Assembly (NCBI GenBank): GCA_003858485.1
Contig: RQYD01000002.1
Span: 62,001-126,000, forward strand
Source of the DNA: Clostridiales bacterium COT073_COT-073
GTDB lineage: Bacteria; Bacillota; Clostridia; Lachnospirales; Vallitaleaceae
Direction of reading: 5' to 3'
Length of the DNA: 64,000 nucleotides
Notes under the pieces: generated by a model
Told to the model about the DNA's origin: nothing
What the model saw: only the letters and a program-made list of their open reading frames with translations
The model's database searches: none
Shown here: positions 43,734 to 53,489 of the stretch, in pieces
Layout of the letters: each line of letters starts with the position of its first letter
Numbering within the stretch: position 1 is the stretch's first letter
Translations under genes and position numbers: made by a program

Positions 43734-45202
43734 TTTTGCTTTTCCACTCCTTTTGATTTCATTTCAAATATCATTCCCAGCCCTTCCAGAGTGATAATCG
43801 GCATCATTGCAACCATAGCAATCATTCCAAATCCATCAACAACTAAATCTGCTCCTTCAAAAGCCTGAGCTGCTCCCTGAATAAAAGCTAAAATAAAAGT
43901 TGCTGTCATCGGTCCGGTTGCCACGCCACCTGCATCAAAGGCTATACCCACAAATAATTTGGGCACCACAAACATTAAACCGACACACAGAATATAACCC
44001 GGTAATAAATAATGCCACAGCTGAACTGCCGGCACCAAAATACGAATTACCGATAAGGCCACTGCAACTCCCACTCCAATTGCCAATGGCGCTAACACTG
44101 CTTTTCGCTTGACATAACCACTGGTTACATCCTCGATTTGATGAGTTAAGACATATACTGCCGGCTCTGCCAGTATCGTCACAATTCCTAAAATAAAACT
44201 GATTCCGATAATATAGGTCTTATTATCCAGCAAAGCCAAGTGATTGCCAATGCTGGCACCAACATTCATAAAACCGGCATTAACACCTACCAGAAAAATA
44301 TACAAACCTACAAAGGCAAAGAAAAATCCAGTCAGCAGTTTCCGCAGTTCTCTTTTTTTCAGTTTAAAGGATAACTTCTGTAAAACAATTAGAATAATCA
44401 GCAATGGCACCACCGCCATTAAGCTCTCCTGCAAATAAGTCCACAAAATTTCGCCAATCGGCAAGATCCGTAAAATATCAGAGTCACCACCACCGGCAAA
44501 TTCCGTTTGTTCTGATAAAACATTTAACAGCATCACCGAAATAATGGCACCGGTTGAAGCAATCGCCACCAAGCCAAAACTGTCTTTCTCCGAAGCCACA
44601 CTATCTTTTTTCAATTTGGAAATTCCCACAGATAAAGACAGAATAAATGGAACTGCTAAAATACCGGTTGTTGATCCGGAAGCATCAAAGGAAATTGCCA
44701 AAAACTCACGGCTGACAAAAATCGCCAAACCAAATATCAATAAATATAAAACAAATAGTACCTGATATAGGGGAACATTATAAAAGATTCGCAAAAAGCC
44801 CAAGGCCAGCATAATCGCCAGACCAATGGAAACCACCAGCAAAATGCTCCAGCCGGAAATTTGACCAGCCGTAACCAAATCTACTTGTCCGGCTAAAACC
44901 ATTAAACCGGGCTCAGCAATCGAAATAAAAAAACCCAAAATTAAACCGGCAATTAAAACAATCCAAAGCTTATTGGTTTTAGCTAATGCAAGGCCTGTCA
45001 AACTGCCTAAAGGCGTGATTCCGATATCAACCCCCAGCAAAAAGATGGTTAATCCCAAAATAACCAATAAACTTCCAATTAAAAATCGTATCAGCAAAGG
45101 GATGCTAATTGGTGCAATTGTGAAATTCAAAATCAACACAATTACAATAATCGGTAATACCGAAAAAAATACTTCTTTAAGTTTAGAAACAATTATATTC
45201 AA
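43730..45202 (-). CDS. DUF1538 membrane protein, twofold repeated
   Basis: A 490-residue protein of about 12 membrane segments in two homologous halves. Paired motifs are FLLGVDIGITPLG and FLVGVNAGFMNVG, SIAEPGLMVLAGQ and ILAEPAVYVLTHQ, and ISFDASGSTTG and IAFDAGGVATG. An inverted or direct repeat of this kind suits a transporter or channel, and Asp/Glu in the repeated motifs may bind ions. The substrate is unknown. It is followed at once by the duplicated PII protein. Confidence 0.8.
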   Translation of the reverse strand: MNIIVSKLKEVFFSVLPIIVIVLILNFTIAPISIPLLIRFLIGSLLVILGLTIFLLGVDIGITPLGSLTGLALAKTNKLWIVLIAGLILGFFISIAEPGLMVLAGQVDLVTAGQISGWSILLVVSIGLAIMLALGFLRIFYNVPLYQVLFVLYLLIFGLAIFVSREFLAISFDASGSTTGILAVPFILSLSVGISKLKKDSVASEKDSFGLVAIASTGAIISVMLLNVLSEQTEFAGGGDSDILRILPIGEILWTYLQESLMAVVPLLIILIVLQKLSFKLKKRELRKLLTGFFFAFVGLYIFLVGVNAGFMNVGASIGNHLALLDNKTYIIGISFILGIVTILAEPAVYVLTHQIEDVTSGYVKRKAVLAPLAIGVGVAVALSVIRILVPAVQLWHYLLPGYILCVGLMFVVPKLFVGIAFDAGGVATGPMTATFILAFIQGAAQAFEGADLVVDGFGMIAMVAMMPIITLEGLGMIFEMKSKGVEKQK

Positions 45203-45296
45203 GACAGCTGTCCTTTCCCATCCATTTTCAGCATCTGCCTTGCCTGTTATTTTCGGCAGTTTGCTAGCTTTTCTTATTTAGCATATCATAATTTTG

Positions 45297-45533
45297 GTGA
45301 GTGCAACCGAAAAATGTACCCATTTTTCGGTTCGCGTTACCGCTCATATAGCTCTTTCTAAAAACAGGTTTGGGCGCTACCGCTCCCAACTGACTTTTCA
45401 CTTAGCCTACACCGAATACTCATTAAAGTCTTCTTCTATAATTGCTCTGACTGAGTATTCTTTTCCGGCTGCGCGAAAAGTCAGCTTCAAAACGCAAGCG
45501 TTTCTTGCCTGTTTCTTCATAAACTGCACTCAC
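45297..45533. repeat. 237-bp mosaic palindrome after tsaD
   Basis: Ends GTGAGTGCA (45297-45305) and TGCACTCAC (45525-45533) are inverse. Nested inverse pairs follow: ACTGACTTTTC with GAAAAGTCAG, and GAATACTCA with TGAGTATTC. A separate perfect hairpin AACCGAAAAATG/CATTTTTCGGTT is at 45305-45332. The block ends 3 bp before the tsaD stop codon. It shares no sequence with the CTCAACTTTCCCAC family. It may be another small insertion element. Confidence 0.65.
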
Positions 45534-45536
45534 AGT

Positions 45537-46568
45537 TTATTCGCGCATATCATCTAATTTCAAATTGGGAACTGCATTTAAATCCAAGTCGGCAAAATTA
45601 CCTCTTAAATACTCATAATATGCTGCTGCTCCTATCATCGCAGCGTTGTCAGTACAGTACACCAAAGATGGAACATTCAGCGAATATCCCCTCTGTGCAC
45701 AAGCCTTTTCCATCTCCTGGCGCAGCCTTGAATTAGCTGCTACACCACCAGCCATGGCAATTTTTTTAATTTGATACTGATCCGCTGCTTGCATGGTTTT
45801 TTCAATTACCACATCCGTCACTGCCTTTTGAAATGAAGCTACCAAGTCTTCCCGGCAAATGCTTTCACCTTTTTGCCTGGCACGATGCATATAATTAATT
45901 ACTGCTGACTTAACACCACTAAAGCTGAAATCATAGCTGCCTTCTTCCAAATATGCTTTCGGAAAAACAATTGCATCTTCATTTCCCAATTTGGCGGTTT
46001 TATCAATTTTCGGCCCACCCGGATAACCCAAGCCAACTTCTCTGGCAATTTTATCAAAGGCCTCCCCAATTGCATCATCTCTGGTTTTTCCTAAAATCGT
46101 ATATTCGCCATAATCATCTGTCTTCACCAAATGAGTATGACCACCGGAAACCACCAGGCACAAAAATGGCGGTTCTAATTGCTTATCCTCAATATAATTA
46201 GCCGCAATATGCCCACTGATATGATGTACCGGAATCAAAGGCAAGTTTAAAGCATAAGCCAGTGCCTTGGCTTCTGCCACTCCAACCAGCAGTGCCCCCA
46301 CCAAGCCAGGCCCATAAGTGACAGCAATGGCCGATAAATCTTGAAAAGTACAATTTGCTTCTGTCATTGCCTGAGCAATGACTTCATCTATTTTTTCAAT
46401 ATGCATCCGTGAAGCCAGTTCCGGCACTACTCCCCCGAATTGCTTATGAGATGAAATCTGTGATGAAATAATATTAGAAAAAACATCTCTGCCGTTTCCC
46501 ACAACAGCAGCCGATGTTTCATCACAGGATGTTTCAATCGCCAATATTTTTATATCCTTCTGTTTCAT
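45537..46568 (-). CDS. tsaD: tRNA N6-threonylcarbamoyladenosine transferase
   Basis: A 343-residue Kae1/TsaD ATPase that finishes the t6A37 modification. Signatures are [25 protein letters not shown], the metal site [10 protein letters not shown], the VSGGHTHLV loop and [10 protein letters not shown]. The partner tsaB lies 5 kb away on the same strand; tsaC and tsaE are not in the window. It ends beside a mosaic palindrome. Confidence 0.96.
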   Translation of the reverse strand: MKQKDIKILAIETSCDETSAAVVGNGRDVFSNIISSQISSHKQFGGVVPELASRMHIEKIDEVIAQAMTEANCTFQDLSAIAVTYGPGLVGALLVGVAEAKALAYALNLPLIPVHHISGHIAANYIEDKQLEPPFLCLVVSGGHTHLVKTDDYGEYTILGKTRDDAIGEAFDKIAREVGLGYPGGPKIDKTAKLGNEDAIVFPKAYLEEGSYDFSFSGVKSAVINYMHRARQKGESICREDLVASFQKAVTDVVIEKTMQAADQYQIKKIAMAGGVAANSRLRQEMEKACAQRGYSLNVPSLVYCTDNAAMIGAAAYYEYLRGNFADLDLNAVPNLKLDDMRE

Positions 46569-46606
46569 GGCTATGGCCTTTCTTCTCTGTTCTACTATTT
46601 GACAAC

Positions 46607-47215
46607 CTATTCTGTAACCAAAAACTCCTCACCTCTTGCCCAGCCAACAATTTTCCACTGCCGATTGTCATCTTCATACAACAAGTAATCAATATAAAGA
46701 TTATTGCCGGCAACATTGGTATAATAAACAACACTGACTTTAACTGTATTGCGGGGAACTCCGTCATACTTTACCTTATCCATTGGATAAGGGGCCAGGG
46801 CCTTGTAATCTACAATTTTTATCTTTTTTTCTTTTTGTTTTTCTGATTCCAGCCAAACTTTTAACTGTTGATCAGATTCTTCATTTTTGCTCAGTAATTC
46901 TTCTGCAAATTGATATCGTTGAATACTGATCAAATCATCCATTTGTTCTTTATTTAATTCTTTTCCATATGTTATTTTCAATATTAAAGCATTTAAAGCA
47001 ATCACCTGATCCGGTGATTTTGATGCGGTTTGCAAAATTCGCTCCCGTTCTTTGGCATTTTTATCCTCCAGCAACTCAACTATTTTAGCTTCATTAAGTG
47101 CATTGCTGCTGGAAATCTGTTTGGATTCTTGTTTTTTCTCCTCAGTAACATAAATCCAATAAAAAATGCCGGATAAAACCGCTATTAATATTAACAAACC
47201 TATGATTCTTTTCAT
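46607..47215 (-). CDS. Membrane-anchored protein of unknown function
   Basis: A 202-residue protein with an N-terminal membrane segment (about 4-22), a charged helical part rich in Lys and Glu (about 25-135) and a C-terminal beta-rich domain (about 138-200, with [13 protein letters not shown] and [14 protein letters not shown]). The ending resembles ligand-pocket folds of extracytoplasmic domains, but I do not recognise the family. It lies 39 bp upstream of tsaD and downstream of rnz, so it may be in their transcript. Confidence 0.6.
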   Translation of the reverse strand: MKRIIGLLILIAVLSGIFYWIYVTEEKKQESKQISSSNALNEAKIVELLEDKNAKERERILQTASKSPDQVIALNALILKITYGKELNKEQMDDLISIQRYQFAEELLSKNEESDQQLKVWLESEKQKEKKIKIVDYKALAPYPMDKVKYDGVPRNTVKVSVVYYTNVAGNNLYIDYLLYEDDNRQWKIVGWARGEEFLVTE

Positions 47216-47280
47216 GAAAACACCTCAGAATTAAATTCATTTCGATCCGCCAGCCACATTTTTTAATCAACGCTGGTCAA

Positions 47281-48192
47281 CTATTCTTCTTCAAATAAAA
47301 GTGTCACTGTTTTTCTGTCCTTAGGAATAACTGTGTTTTTAAAAATTGCTTTGGCCACCGGCAACTCTTCCTTAGGATAGATTAAAGAGGGACTGAAATG
47401 AGTCAACCATAACTCTTTTACTTCTGCTTTTTTCGCTAAGGTCGCTGCTTCTTCGAAGGTCATGTGTTTATAAGCAACGGCATTGGTCTCTTCCAGCTTT
47501 TCAGCATACATTCCTTCACAAATAAATAAGTCAGCACCACGAGCTGCTTCTTCAATGGAAGCAGTCGGTCTGGTATCCGTACAATAGGTCACATGAATTC
47601 CCTTTCTGGCTGCTCCTAAAACCATTTCCGGGGTAAAAGTTCTGCCTTCATACTCAACAATTTCCCCTTTTTGCAGCTTTGACCAGGCGCGAATCGGAAT
47701 TTCCAGTTCTTTGGCTCTATCGACATCAAATTTCCCCTGGCGGTCAATATGCAGCGCATAGCCATAGCAGTGGACACGATGATTAACATGAAAAGCCACA
47801 ATCCGATAGCCTTTATGCTTAATTTCTTCTTTTTCTTCTTTTAATTCATAAAACTGAATGGAGAATGGCAGCTGCGGTACAATTACCCGTAAGGCATTGA
47901 CCACTTTTTCCAAACCACGCGGTCCAATCATCAGCAAAGGTTCCGTCCGTTCCGAATTAGCCATGGCCAAGAGCATTCCCGGTAACCCACTAATGTGATC
48001 GGCATGAAAATGGGTGATACAAATAGTATCAATTTGCTTATAACCCCACCCTTGCTCTTTCAGGGTAATTTGTGTCCCTTCTCCGCAATCAATCAACAAG
48101 TTACTGCCATTATGTCTGGTAATTAATGAAGTCAGCCAACGGTAGGGCAAAGGCATCATTCCTCCGGTTCCAAGCAAACAAACATCTAACAT
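47281..48192 (-). CDS. rnz: Ribonuclease Z
   Basis: A 303-residue metallo-beta-lactamase-fold endonuclease that trims tRNA 3' ends. LGTGGMMPLPYRWLTS at the N-terminus, the metal motif HFHADH (61-66), the DTRPT region and a late LTHFSPSL match RNase Z. Its presence fits tRNA genes here that lack CCA. Confidence 0.95.
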   Translation of the reverse strand: MLDVCLLGTGGMMPLPYRWLTSLITRHNGSNLLIDCGEGTQITLKEQGWGYKQIDTICITHFHADHISGLPGMLLAMANSERTEPLLMIGPRGLEKVVNALRVIVPQLPFSIQFYELKEEKEEIKHKGYRIVAFHVNHRVHCYGYALHIDRQGKFDVDRAKELEIPIRAWSKLQKGEIVEYEGRTFTPEMVLGAARKGIHVTYCTDTRPTASIEEAARGADLFICEGMYAEKLEETNAVAYKHMTFEEAATLAKKAEVKELWLTHFSPSLIYPKEELPVAKAIFKNTVIPKDRKTVTLLFEEE

Positions 48193-48276
48193 CTACTTCC
48201 TCTTTCTCTTATCGCTCAAAACCAATGTGTCCATCAGCCAGCAGTAATTGCCGACTTTAAACCCAAAAGTTTCTTT

Positions 48277-48317
48277 GGAAGATGCCGATATCTTTTTACC
48301 ATATCGGCATATCTTCC
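48277..48317 (-). terminator. Hairpin between tkt and rnz
   Basis: GGAAGATGCCGATAT pairs with ATATCGGCATATCTTCC, with a two-base bulge. It follows the tkt stop on the minus strand by about 37 bp. No clear T run, so it may terminate weakly or stabilise the transcript. Confidence 0.45.
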
Positions 48318-48353
48318 TTCTATATTTAGTTTATCGGTCACAGTCCTTGTAGC

Positions 48354-50339
48354 TTATTTTTTGACCAATTCCCTGGCGCACTTAACAGCATTTTCAGCTG
48401 TAAAGCCAAATTCTCTAAAAGCAACATTGGCCGGACCGGAAGCACCAAAACCTTCAATTGAAATAATTTGGCCATCAAGTCCCAAATATTTATGCCAACC
48501 AAAACTCTTGCCTGCTTCCATTGCCAGCCGGGCAGTAACTGCCTTTGGCATTACTTTTTCTTTATATTCCTCAGACTGCATTTCAAACAGTTCAAAACTA
48601 GGCATACTAATTACTCTGGCGGCAATTCCTTCCGTTTTTAGCTGAGCTTGAGCCGCCACCATATGCTCAACCTCTGAGCCACTGGCCAGTAAAAGTAAAT
48701 CCGGCTGTGCCTGATCACAATCCGATATAATATATCCGCCTTTTAAAGCTTCTTTACCGCTACCGGCATAATTAGGCAAATTTTGTCTGGTTAAGACAAT
48801 CGCTACCGGCGTCTTTTGCGAATGCATGGCTATATACCAGGCTGCTGCTGTTTCTTTGGCATCGGCCGGCCGGAAAGTAATGACATTAGGAATACTGCGC
48901 AGCGAAGCCAACTGCTCGACCGGCTGATGGGTCGGTCCGTCTTCTCCCACTCCAATGCTGTCATGGGTCAAAACATAAGTGGCCGGTACATTCATTAATG
49001 CTGCCAGGCGAATCATCGGCTTCATATAGTCGCTGAAGACAAAGAAAGTTGCTCCATATGCCCGAAAGCCGCCATGCAGTTCAATTCCGTTTAAAATAGC
49101 CGTCATACTTAATTCACGTACTCCAAAATGCAAATTACGTCCGCTATAATTATTTTTACTAAAATCTCCATGCCCCTTCATATAAGTTTTGGTCGAAGGT
49201 GCCAAATCTGCTGAACCGCCAAATAAAATCGGAGTTTTATCAGCAATTCTTTGGATCAATTCTCCGGATAAATTACGACTGGCGTTTGGCTTATCAGCAA
49301 AAGTCCAAAAATCCGGTTCATCCATAAAGCTCAAGTCCATTTGGCCATTTAATCTTGCTTCCAGTTCTTTGGCTTCGGTCGGGTAGCTGGCTTGATAGTT
49401 TTCCCAGACAGCCATCCATTCCGCTTCCGCTTCCTCTCCTTTTTTCAAAATATCGTTCATATATTCGCGCACATCTGTATCCACAAAAAAGTCCTGATCA
49501 GCCGGCATTCCCAACTTTTCTTTCATGGCTTTAATATTTTCTGCTCCCAATGGTGCACCATGCGATTCTTCGCTGCCCTGTAATGCTGAACCATAGCCAA
49601 TTTCAGTATGAATCTCAATTAAAGTCGGTCGGTTTAAATCCTTTCTGGCCTCGGCAATCGCTCCGGCAATCGCCTGCACATCATTACCATCAGCCACATC
49701 CAGCACCTGCCAGTGATATGCTTCAAACCGCTGGCTGACATTTTCTGTAAAAGCAATATCAGTACTGCCTTCAATCGTGATCCGATTGGAATCATATAAA
49801 ACGATCAATTTCCCCAAACCCAAAGTACCGGCTAACGAAGCTGCTTCTGCACTAATTCCTTCCATCAGGCAGCCATCTCCACATAAAACATAAGTAAAGT
49901 GATCAATCGGCTGAATATCTTCTTTATTGTACTTGGCAGCCAGATGTGCTTCGGCCATAGCCATACCCACCGCTGTGGCAAAGCCGGCTCCCAGAGGTCC
50001 GGTAGTTGCTTCTACACCAACCGTATGACCATACTCAGGATGTCCCGGCGTCAAGGAATCCCATTGCCGAAATTGTTTTAAGTCTTCAATCGTTAAACCA
50101 TAATCAAAAATGTGCAGCAGCGAATAAAGCAAAGCTGAGCCATGTCCAGCCGACAAAATAAAACGGTCCCGATTATGCCAGCCGGCGTGATGTGGATTAT
50201 GCTTCATCGCTTTAGCCCATAGAGCAAAAGCAGCCGGAGCCGCTCCCAACGGCAATCCGGGATGTCCGGAATTTGCCTTTTGTACCGCATCAGCGGATAA
50301 GCAACGCAGTGTATTAATTACTTTTTGTTCCATCTTCAT
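48354..50339 (-). CDS. tkt: Transketolase
   Basis: A 661-residue thiamine-diphosphate enzyme of the pentose phosphate pathway. It has the N-terminal KANSGHPGLPLGAAP, the cofactor motif GDGCLMEG with a later NRITIEG, and the C-terminal THDSIGVGEDGPTHQPVEQ. The start has AAGGAGG six bases upstream and overlaps the rimI end by 26 bp. It is unusual for tkt to follow tsaB-rimI, so coupling to tRNA and ribosome modification genes may be incidental. Confidence 0.96.
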   Translation of the reverse strand: MKMEQKVINTLRCLSADAVQKANSGHPGLPLGAAPAAFALWAKAMKHNPHHAGWHNRDRFILSAGHGSALLYSLLHIFDYGLTIEDLKQFRQWDSLTPGHPEYGHTVGVEATTGPLGAGFATAVGMAMAEAHLAAKYNKEDIQPIDHFTYVLCGDGCLMEGISAEAASLAGTLGLGKLIVLYDSNRITIEGSTDIAFTENVSQRFEAYHWQVLDVADGNDVQAIAGAIAEARKDLNRPTLIEIHTEIGYGSALQGSEESHGAPLGAENIKAMKEKLGMPADQDFFVDTDVREYMNDILKKGEEAEAEWMAVWENYQASYPTEAKELEARLNGQMDLSFMDEPDFWTFADKPNASRNLSGELIQRIADKTPILFGGSADLAPSTKTYMKGHGDFSKNNYSGRNLHFGVRELSMTAILNGIELHGGFRAYGATFFVFSDYMKPMIRLAALMNVPATYVLTHDSIGVGEDGPTHQPVEQLASLRSIPNVITFRPADAKETAAAWYIAMHSQKTPVAIVLTRQNLPNYAGSGKEALKGGYIISDCDQAQPDLLLLASGSEVEHMVAAQAQLKTEGIAARVISMPSFELFEMQSEEYKEKVMPKAVTARLAMEAGKSFGWHKYLGLDGQIISIEGFGASGPANVAFREFGFTAENAVKCARELVKK

Positions 50340-50790
50340 GGGATTCCTCCTTTTTAACTTTAGCCCACATAATCAGGGCATTTTCTGTTGGTTTTGTATA
50401 ATAATCCTTACGAATGCCTGCCGAATAAAAACCGTTTTTATGATAAACCGCAATTGCGGCTGCATTGCTTTCACGCACTTCTAAAGTAACCGCTTCTGCT
50501 CCTAATTTTCGGGCTGCATCCATTACAAAAAGCAACAAAGCACTTCCTTTTCCTTTCCCTCTTTGTTCACTTTTAAAAGCAATATTGGTAATATTAATGT
50601 CTTCCAGTATTTTCCAAAAGCCGGCATATCCAATTACCCGCTTATTTTCTTCCCACACATAGTAATAGGCGCATGGATTGAGTAATTCATTAACAAATGC
50701 CGCTTCTGTCCACGGACTGGAAAAACTGTCCTCTTCAATTTCCAGTACCTCCGGAATATCGCTTATCTGCATTTCTCTAATCAGATACAT
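50314..50790 (-). CDS. rimI: Ribosomal protein S18-alanine N-acetyltransferase
   Basis: A 158-residue GNAT acetyltransferase. The acetyl-CoA loop reads SEQRGKGKGSALL, with ADIPEV-like (DIPEVLEIEEDSFSSPW) N-terminal and NAAAIAVYHKNGFY C-terminal motifs. It overlaps tsaB by 14 bp, the common tsaB-rimI order. The last 10 residues overlap tkt. Confidence 0.9.
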   Translation of the reverse strand: MYLIREMQISDIPEVLEIEEDSFSSPWTEAAFVNELLNPCAYYYVWEENKRVIGYAGFWKILEDINITNIAFKSEQRGKGKGSALLLFVMDAARKLGAEAVTLEVRESNAAAIAVYHKNGFYSAGIRKDYYTKPTENALIMWAKVKKEESHEDGTKSN

Positions 50791-51496
50791 GTCCTTGTTC
50801 GCATTCCCTTTCTGCCTGCGTTTTCTTTAAATAGACCGGCACTAACTGACTGCCGCTGATACTTTGTCCTGCCAAAGCCTTCTTTTCTCCCAGCAAGGCA
50901 ATCGCCGCCGCAGACAGCTGATGCCGCCGCGGAGCCGGAATAAATAATTTTTGATTATCCAGTTCCTGGCGAATTTCTGTTTCAAATCGAAAAAAGCCAT
51001 CTCCTACCACTGCAATTGTCAGTCCCTGTGCCTGGATCGACTTCATTTTAGCTATCACATCCGGCAAAAGCAATACTCGTGGACTTTCAATTTCTTCTAA
51101 CTCCTGGTTTTCCGCCTGATACAAAGCATAATATAATTCTTGTGCCCGTGCAAATATAAGGGTGAAAATCTGACCATTAAAATCGACCACATTCTGAGCC
51201 AGACTCTTTAATGTTGAAACCGGCACTACCGGTATCGCATTTGCCAAAGCAAAGCCTTTAGCTGTAGCTATGCCAATACGTAAACCGGTATATGAACCTG
51301 GTCCCTCCGATACGGCCAATACTTCCATTTCGGTTAAATCCATTCCACTTAATTTCAGCATATGGTCCAGTATCGGCAAAAAAGTCTGTGAATGGGTGAT
51401 CCCGGCATTCAACGTATACTCCGCTAAAATTTCTCCATTTTCCACAATTGCTGCACTCGCTATTTTCCCGGAGGTTTCCATGCCCAATACTTTCAT
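50777..51496 (-). CDS. tsaB: tRNA threonylcarbamoyladenosine biosynthesis protein TsaB
   Basis: A 239-residue ASKHA-fold protein, partner of TsaD. LGMETSGKIASAAI, the GPGSYTGLRIGIATAKG loop and a C-terminal LVPVYLKKTQAE are typical. First gene of tsaB-rimI-tkt, driven by the promoter at 51589-51617. Confidence 0.93.
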   Translation of the reverse strand: MKVLGMETSGKIASAAIVENGEILAEYTLNAGITHSQTFLPILDHMLKLSGMDLTEMEVLAVSEGPGSYTGLRIGIATAKGFALANAIPVVPVSTLKSLAQNVVDFNGQIFTLIFARAQELYYALYQAENQELEEIESPRVLLLPDVIAKMKSIQAQGLTIAVVGDGFFRFETEIRQELDNQKLFIPAPRRHQLSAAAIALLGEKKALAGQSISGSQLVPVYLKKTQAERECEQGHVSD

Positions 51497-51588
51497 TTTT
51501 CTGTTCCTTTTCTTATCGTATCTCTTAAATCACGTCTATCACCGGTAATAGCCCGGTCATAAGCGGATAGTCACTTCTTTTTGATAAC

Positions 51589-51617
51589 AGTATATCATAA
51601 TCTTTTATATTTATCCA
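51589..51617 (-). promoter_or_regulatory. Promoter of tsaB-rimI-tkt
   Basis: On the minus strand TATACT (51594-51589) is preceded at 17 bp by TGGATA (51617-51612), a weak -35. The leader to the tsaB ATG is about 85 nt. Confidence 0.5.
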
Positions 51618-51672
51618 GCCTGTTTTATCAGGAATTTTCCGGTTAATTGAAGTATAATTAATCCATTCCTAA

Positions 51673-51701
51673 TTGTATTCTGCATTATTTTCTGGTATGA
51701 T
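51673..51701 (+). promoter_or_regulatory. Promoter of the RlmH-like gene
   Basis: TTGTAT (51673-51678) and TATGAT (51696-51701) are 17 bp apart on the plus strand, about 34 bp before the ATG at 51735. The tsaB promoter diverges from the same gap. Confidence 0.6.
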
Positions 51702-51734
51702 AAAGAGTAGTTAATTTGATTTTTTGAGGTGATT

Positions 51735-52133
51735 ATGAATATTTCCTGTATTTATCCCGCTAAAAAGTTGGCTGAGCCCTATCAATCAGCGGTCAAAGAA
51801 TATCAAAAAAGGTTGAGCCGTTATTGCAAGATTCAGCTTATTCCTATATCAGCGGCTAACAAACTTCCCGTCGGAGATCATGTTTTCTATATTACTTCCG
51901 GATATCCAGCGGCCAAATCCATGTCATCCGAACAATTTGCTGACTGGCTTGAAAAGCAAGGTTTAACCGGAAAAGCCCAGTTATCTTTTATCTTAACTGA
52001 GCAGCCCGAAGATTCGTCTTCAGCCTTTTCCCTTAGTCCGGCTGCAATTGCTCTGCCCATGCTGACTGTCCTGCTGTTTGAACAAATATACCGGGCATTT
52101 CGGATTATTCATCATCATAGTTATCATAAATAA
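51735..52133 (+). CDS. RlmH-like SPOUT protein, divergent and probably not a standard methyltransferase
   Basis: A 132-residue protein, against about 155-160 for RlmH, which methylates pseudouridine 1915 of 23S rRNA. The start at 51735 (MNISCIYP) follows AGGTGAT. The family frame is clear: AVKEYQKRLSRYCKI near residue 20, SSEQFADWLEKQG, and a C-terminus VLLFEQIYRAFRII ending SYHK. The glycine-rich SAM loop (family form IGGPEGLS) is replaced by LTEQPEDSSS, and the conserved His of LPHPL is missing. It is therefore a paralogue or decayed copy; a normal rlmH elsewhere would be expected. Confidence 0.75.
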   Translation: MNISCIYPAKKLAEPYQSAVKEYQKRLSRYCKIQLIPISAANKLPVGDHVFYITSGYPAAKSMSSEQFADWLEKQGLTGKAQLSFILTEQPEDSSSAFSLSPAAIALPMLTVLLFEQIYRAFRIIHHHSYHK

Positions 52134-52211
52134 GAAGAACAATTATCATCACCCAATTTACTATTAATTTATTGTCTTTCGGTAAAACCGATTCGCTTAC
52201 AAGGAGCCTAT

Positions 52212-53489
52212 ATGAAAATAAAATGGAATGAAAAATATACTTCTATTTCCGCCTATGTTGTAATAGTTTTCAGCATCTGCTACGGCATTTATAAAATTAC
52301 TGATAACATCACTGTCAATCAAACTATTTACTCTACCATTATCAGTGCTTTGGTGCCATTTTTCATTGCCTTTATGATTTCTTATTTTCTTTACCCCCTG
52401 GTTGACTTATTTGAAGAAAAGCTGTTTTTAAAGTTAAAAAATCAAAAATATAAACGTTTTCTTTCCATTTTATGCTCTTATTTGCTGGTAGCCGGACTGT
52501 CTGTCTTACTTTTGTCTTTTATTATTCCACAAATTTTGCAAAGCATCCGTGATGTCACCCGGTTAATTCAGCAATTAAATAATTATGTTCCGGAAATTGA
52601 AAAAATGCTGCAATCCCAAAATGTCCGATTGTTTAATACATCAATTTATCTGGATTTAAGTCTGTTTAACCGTTATCTCCGGGACAACATCAATATTAAG
52701 GAAACTCTTAACTCCATTTCCGATGTTATCTCCGGTGTCATCCCAACCTTGATCAGCCTGCTGTCACGCTTTGCATCCGGCTTTTTAAATGTAGTTTTAG
52801 GCTTTATTGTGGCTGTCTATATTTTGTACAGCAAAGAAGCTTTTGCTCAATCAGCCAAACGCTTTGTCCGCTCCCTTTTCTCAAAAAAAGGAGCAGATGA
52901 AATCTTGCAGCTAATGACGGAAAGTCATACCATTTTCAATGGTTTTATTATTGGCAGCTTGATTGATGCCTTAATCATCACAATTTTAACCTTTATTTTA
53001 ATGTTAATTTTCAAAATTGACTATGCCCTGCTGATCAGCATTATTGTCGGCATCACTAATTTAATTCCATATTTCGGCCCAATTATCGGTGGTGCGATCG
53101 GCTTTGCTCTTTTGATCTTTGTCAATCCGGTTAAAGCCCTGACCTTTGCTGTTTTGATTTTATTTATTCAGCAATTTGATGGTAATTTCCTTAAACCGAA
53201 AATTTTTGGTCAGTCGGTTGGCCTGGGACCGATCTGGGTTATTTTTTCCATTTTTCTGTTTGGTAAATTATTTGGCTTTGTTGGCATGTTTTTAGGTGTT
53301 CCGATTTTTACGATTTTTAAAAATATGATTGACCGGCATCTGCGCCGGCAGTATGAAAAAAAATATCCAAACGGCATGGATGGAGAAGATGTATCACCTT
53401 TACCGGATATTTTGCCCTATGATATCCATAACCGTGAAAAGCTCAACTTTAAATTTAAAATCCGTCATTGGCCCCGGAAAAAGAAATGA
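52212..53489 (+). CDS. AI-2E family (DUF20) membrane transporter
   Basis: A 425-residue polytopic protein with about eight membrane segments. The family segment LVGITNLIPYFGPIIGGAIG appears in the form VGITNLIPYFGPI near residue 280, and FLKPKIFGQSVGLGPIWVI near 330. Members export small molecules or ions such as Na+/H+ and the AI-2 name is historical. The tail is highly charged. Its last 35 bp overlap the end of holA on the other strand, an unusual convergent overlap. Confidence 0.85.
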   Translation: MKIKWNEKYTSISAYVVIVFSICYGIYKITDNITVNQTIYSTIISALVPFFIAFMISYFLYPLVDLFEEKLFLKLKNQKYKRFLSILCSYLLVAGLSVLLLSFIIPQILQSIRDVTRLIQQLNNYVPEIEKMLQSQNVRLFNTSIYLDLSLFNRYLRDNINIKETLNSISDVISGVIPTLISLLSRFASGFLNVVLGFIVAVYILYSKEAFAQSAKRFVRSLFSKKGADEILQLMTESHTIFNGFIIGSLIDALIITILTFILMLIFKIDYALLISIIVGITNLIPYFGPIIGGAIGFALLIFVNPVKALTFAVLILFIQQFDGNFLKPKIFGQSVGLGPIWVIFSIFLFGKLFGFVGMFLGVPIFTIFKNMIDRHLRRQYEKKYPNGMDGEDVSPLPDILPYDIHNREKLNFKFKIRHWPRKKK

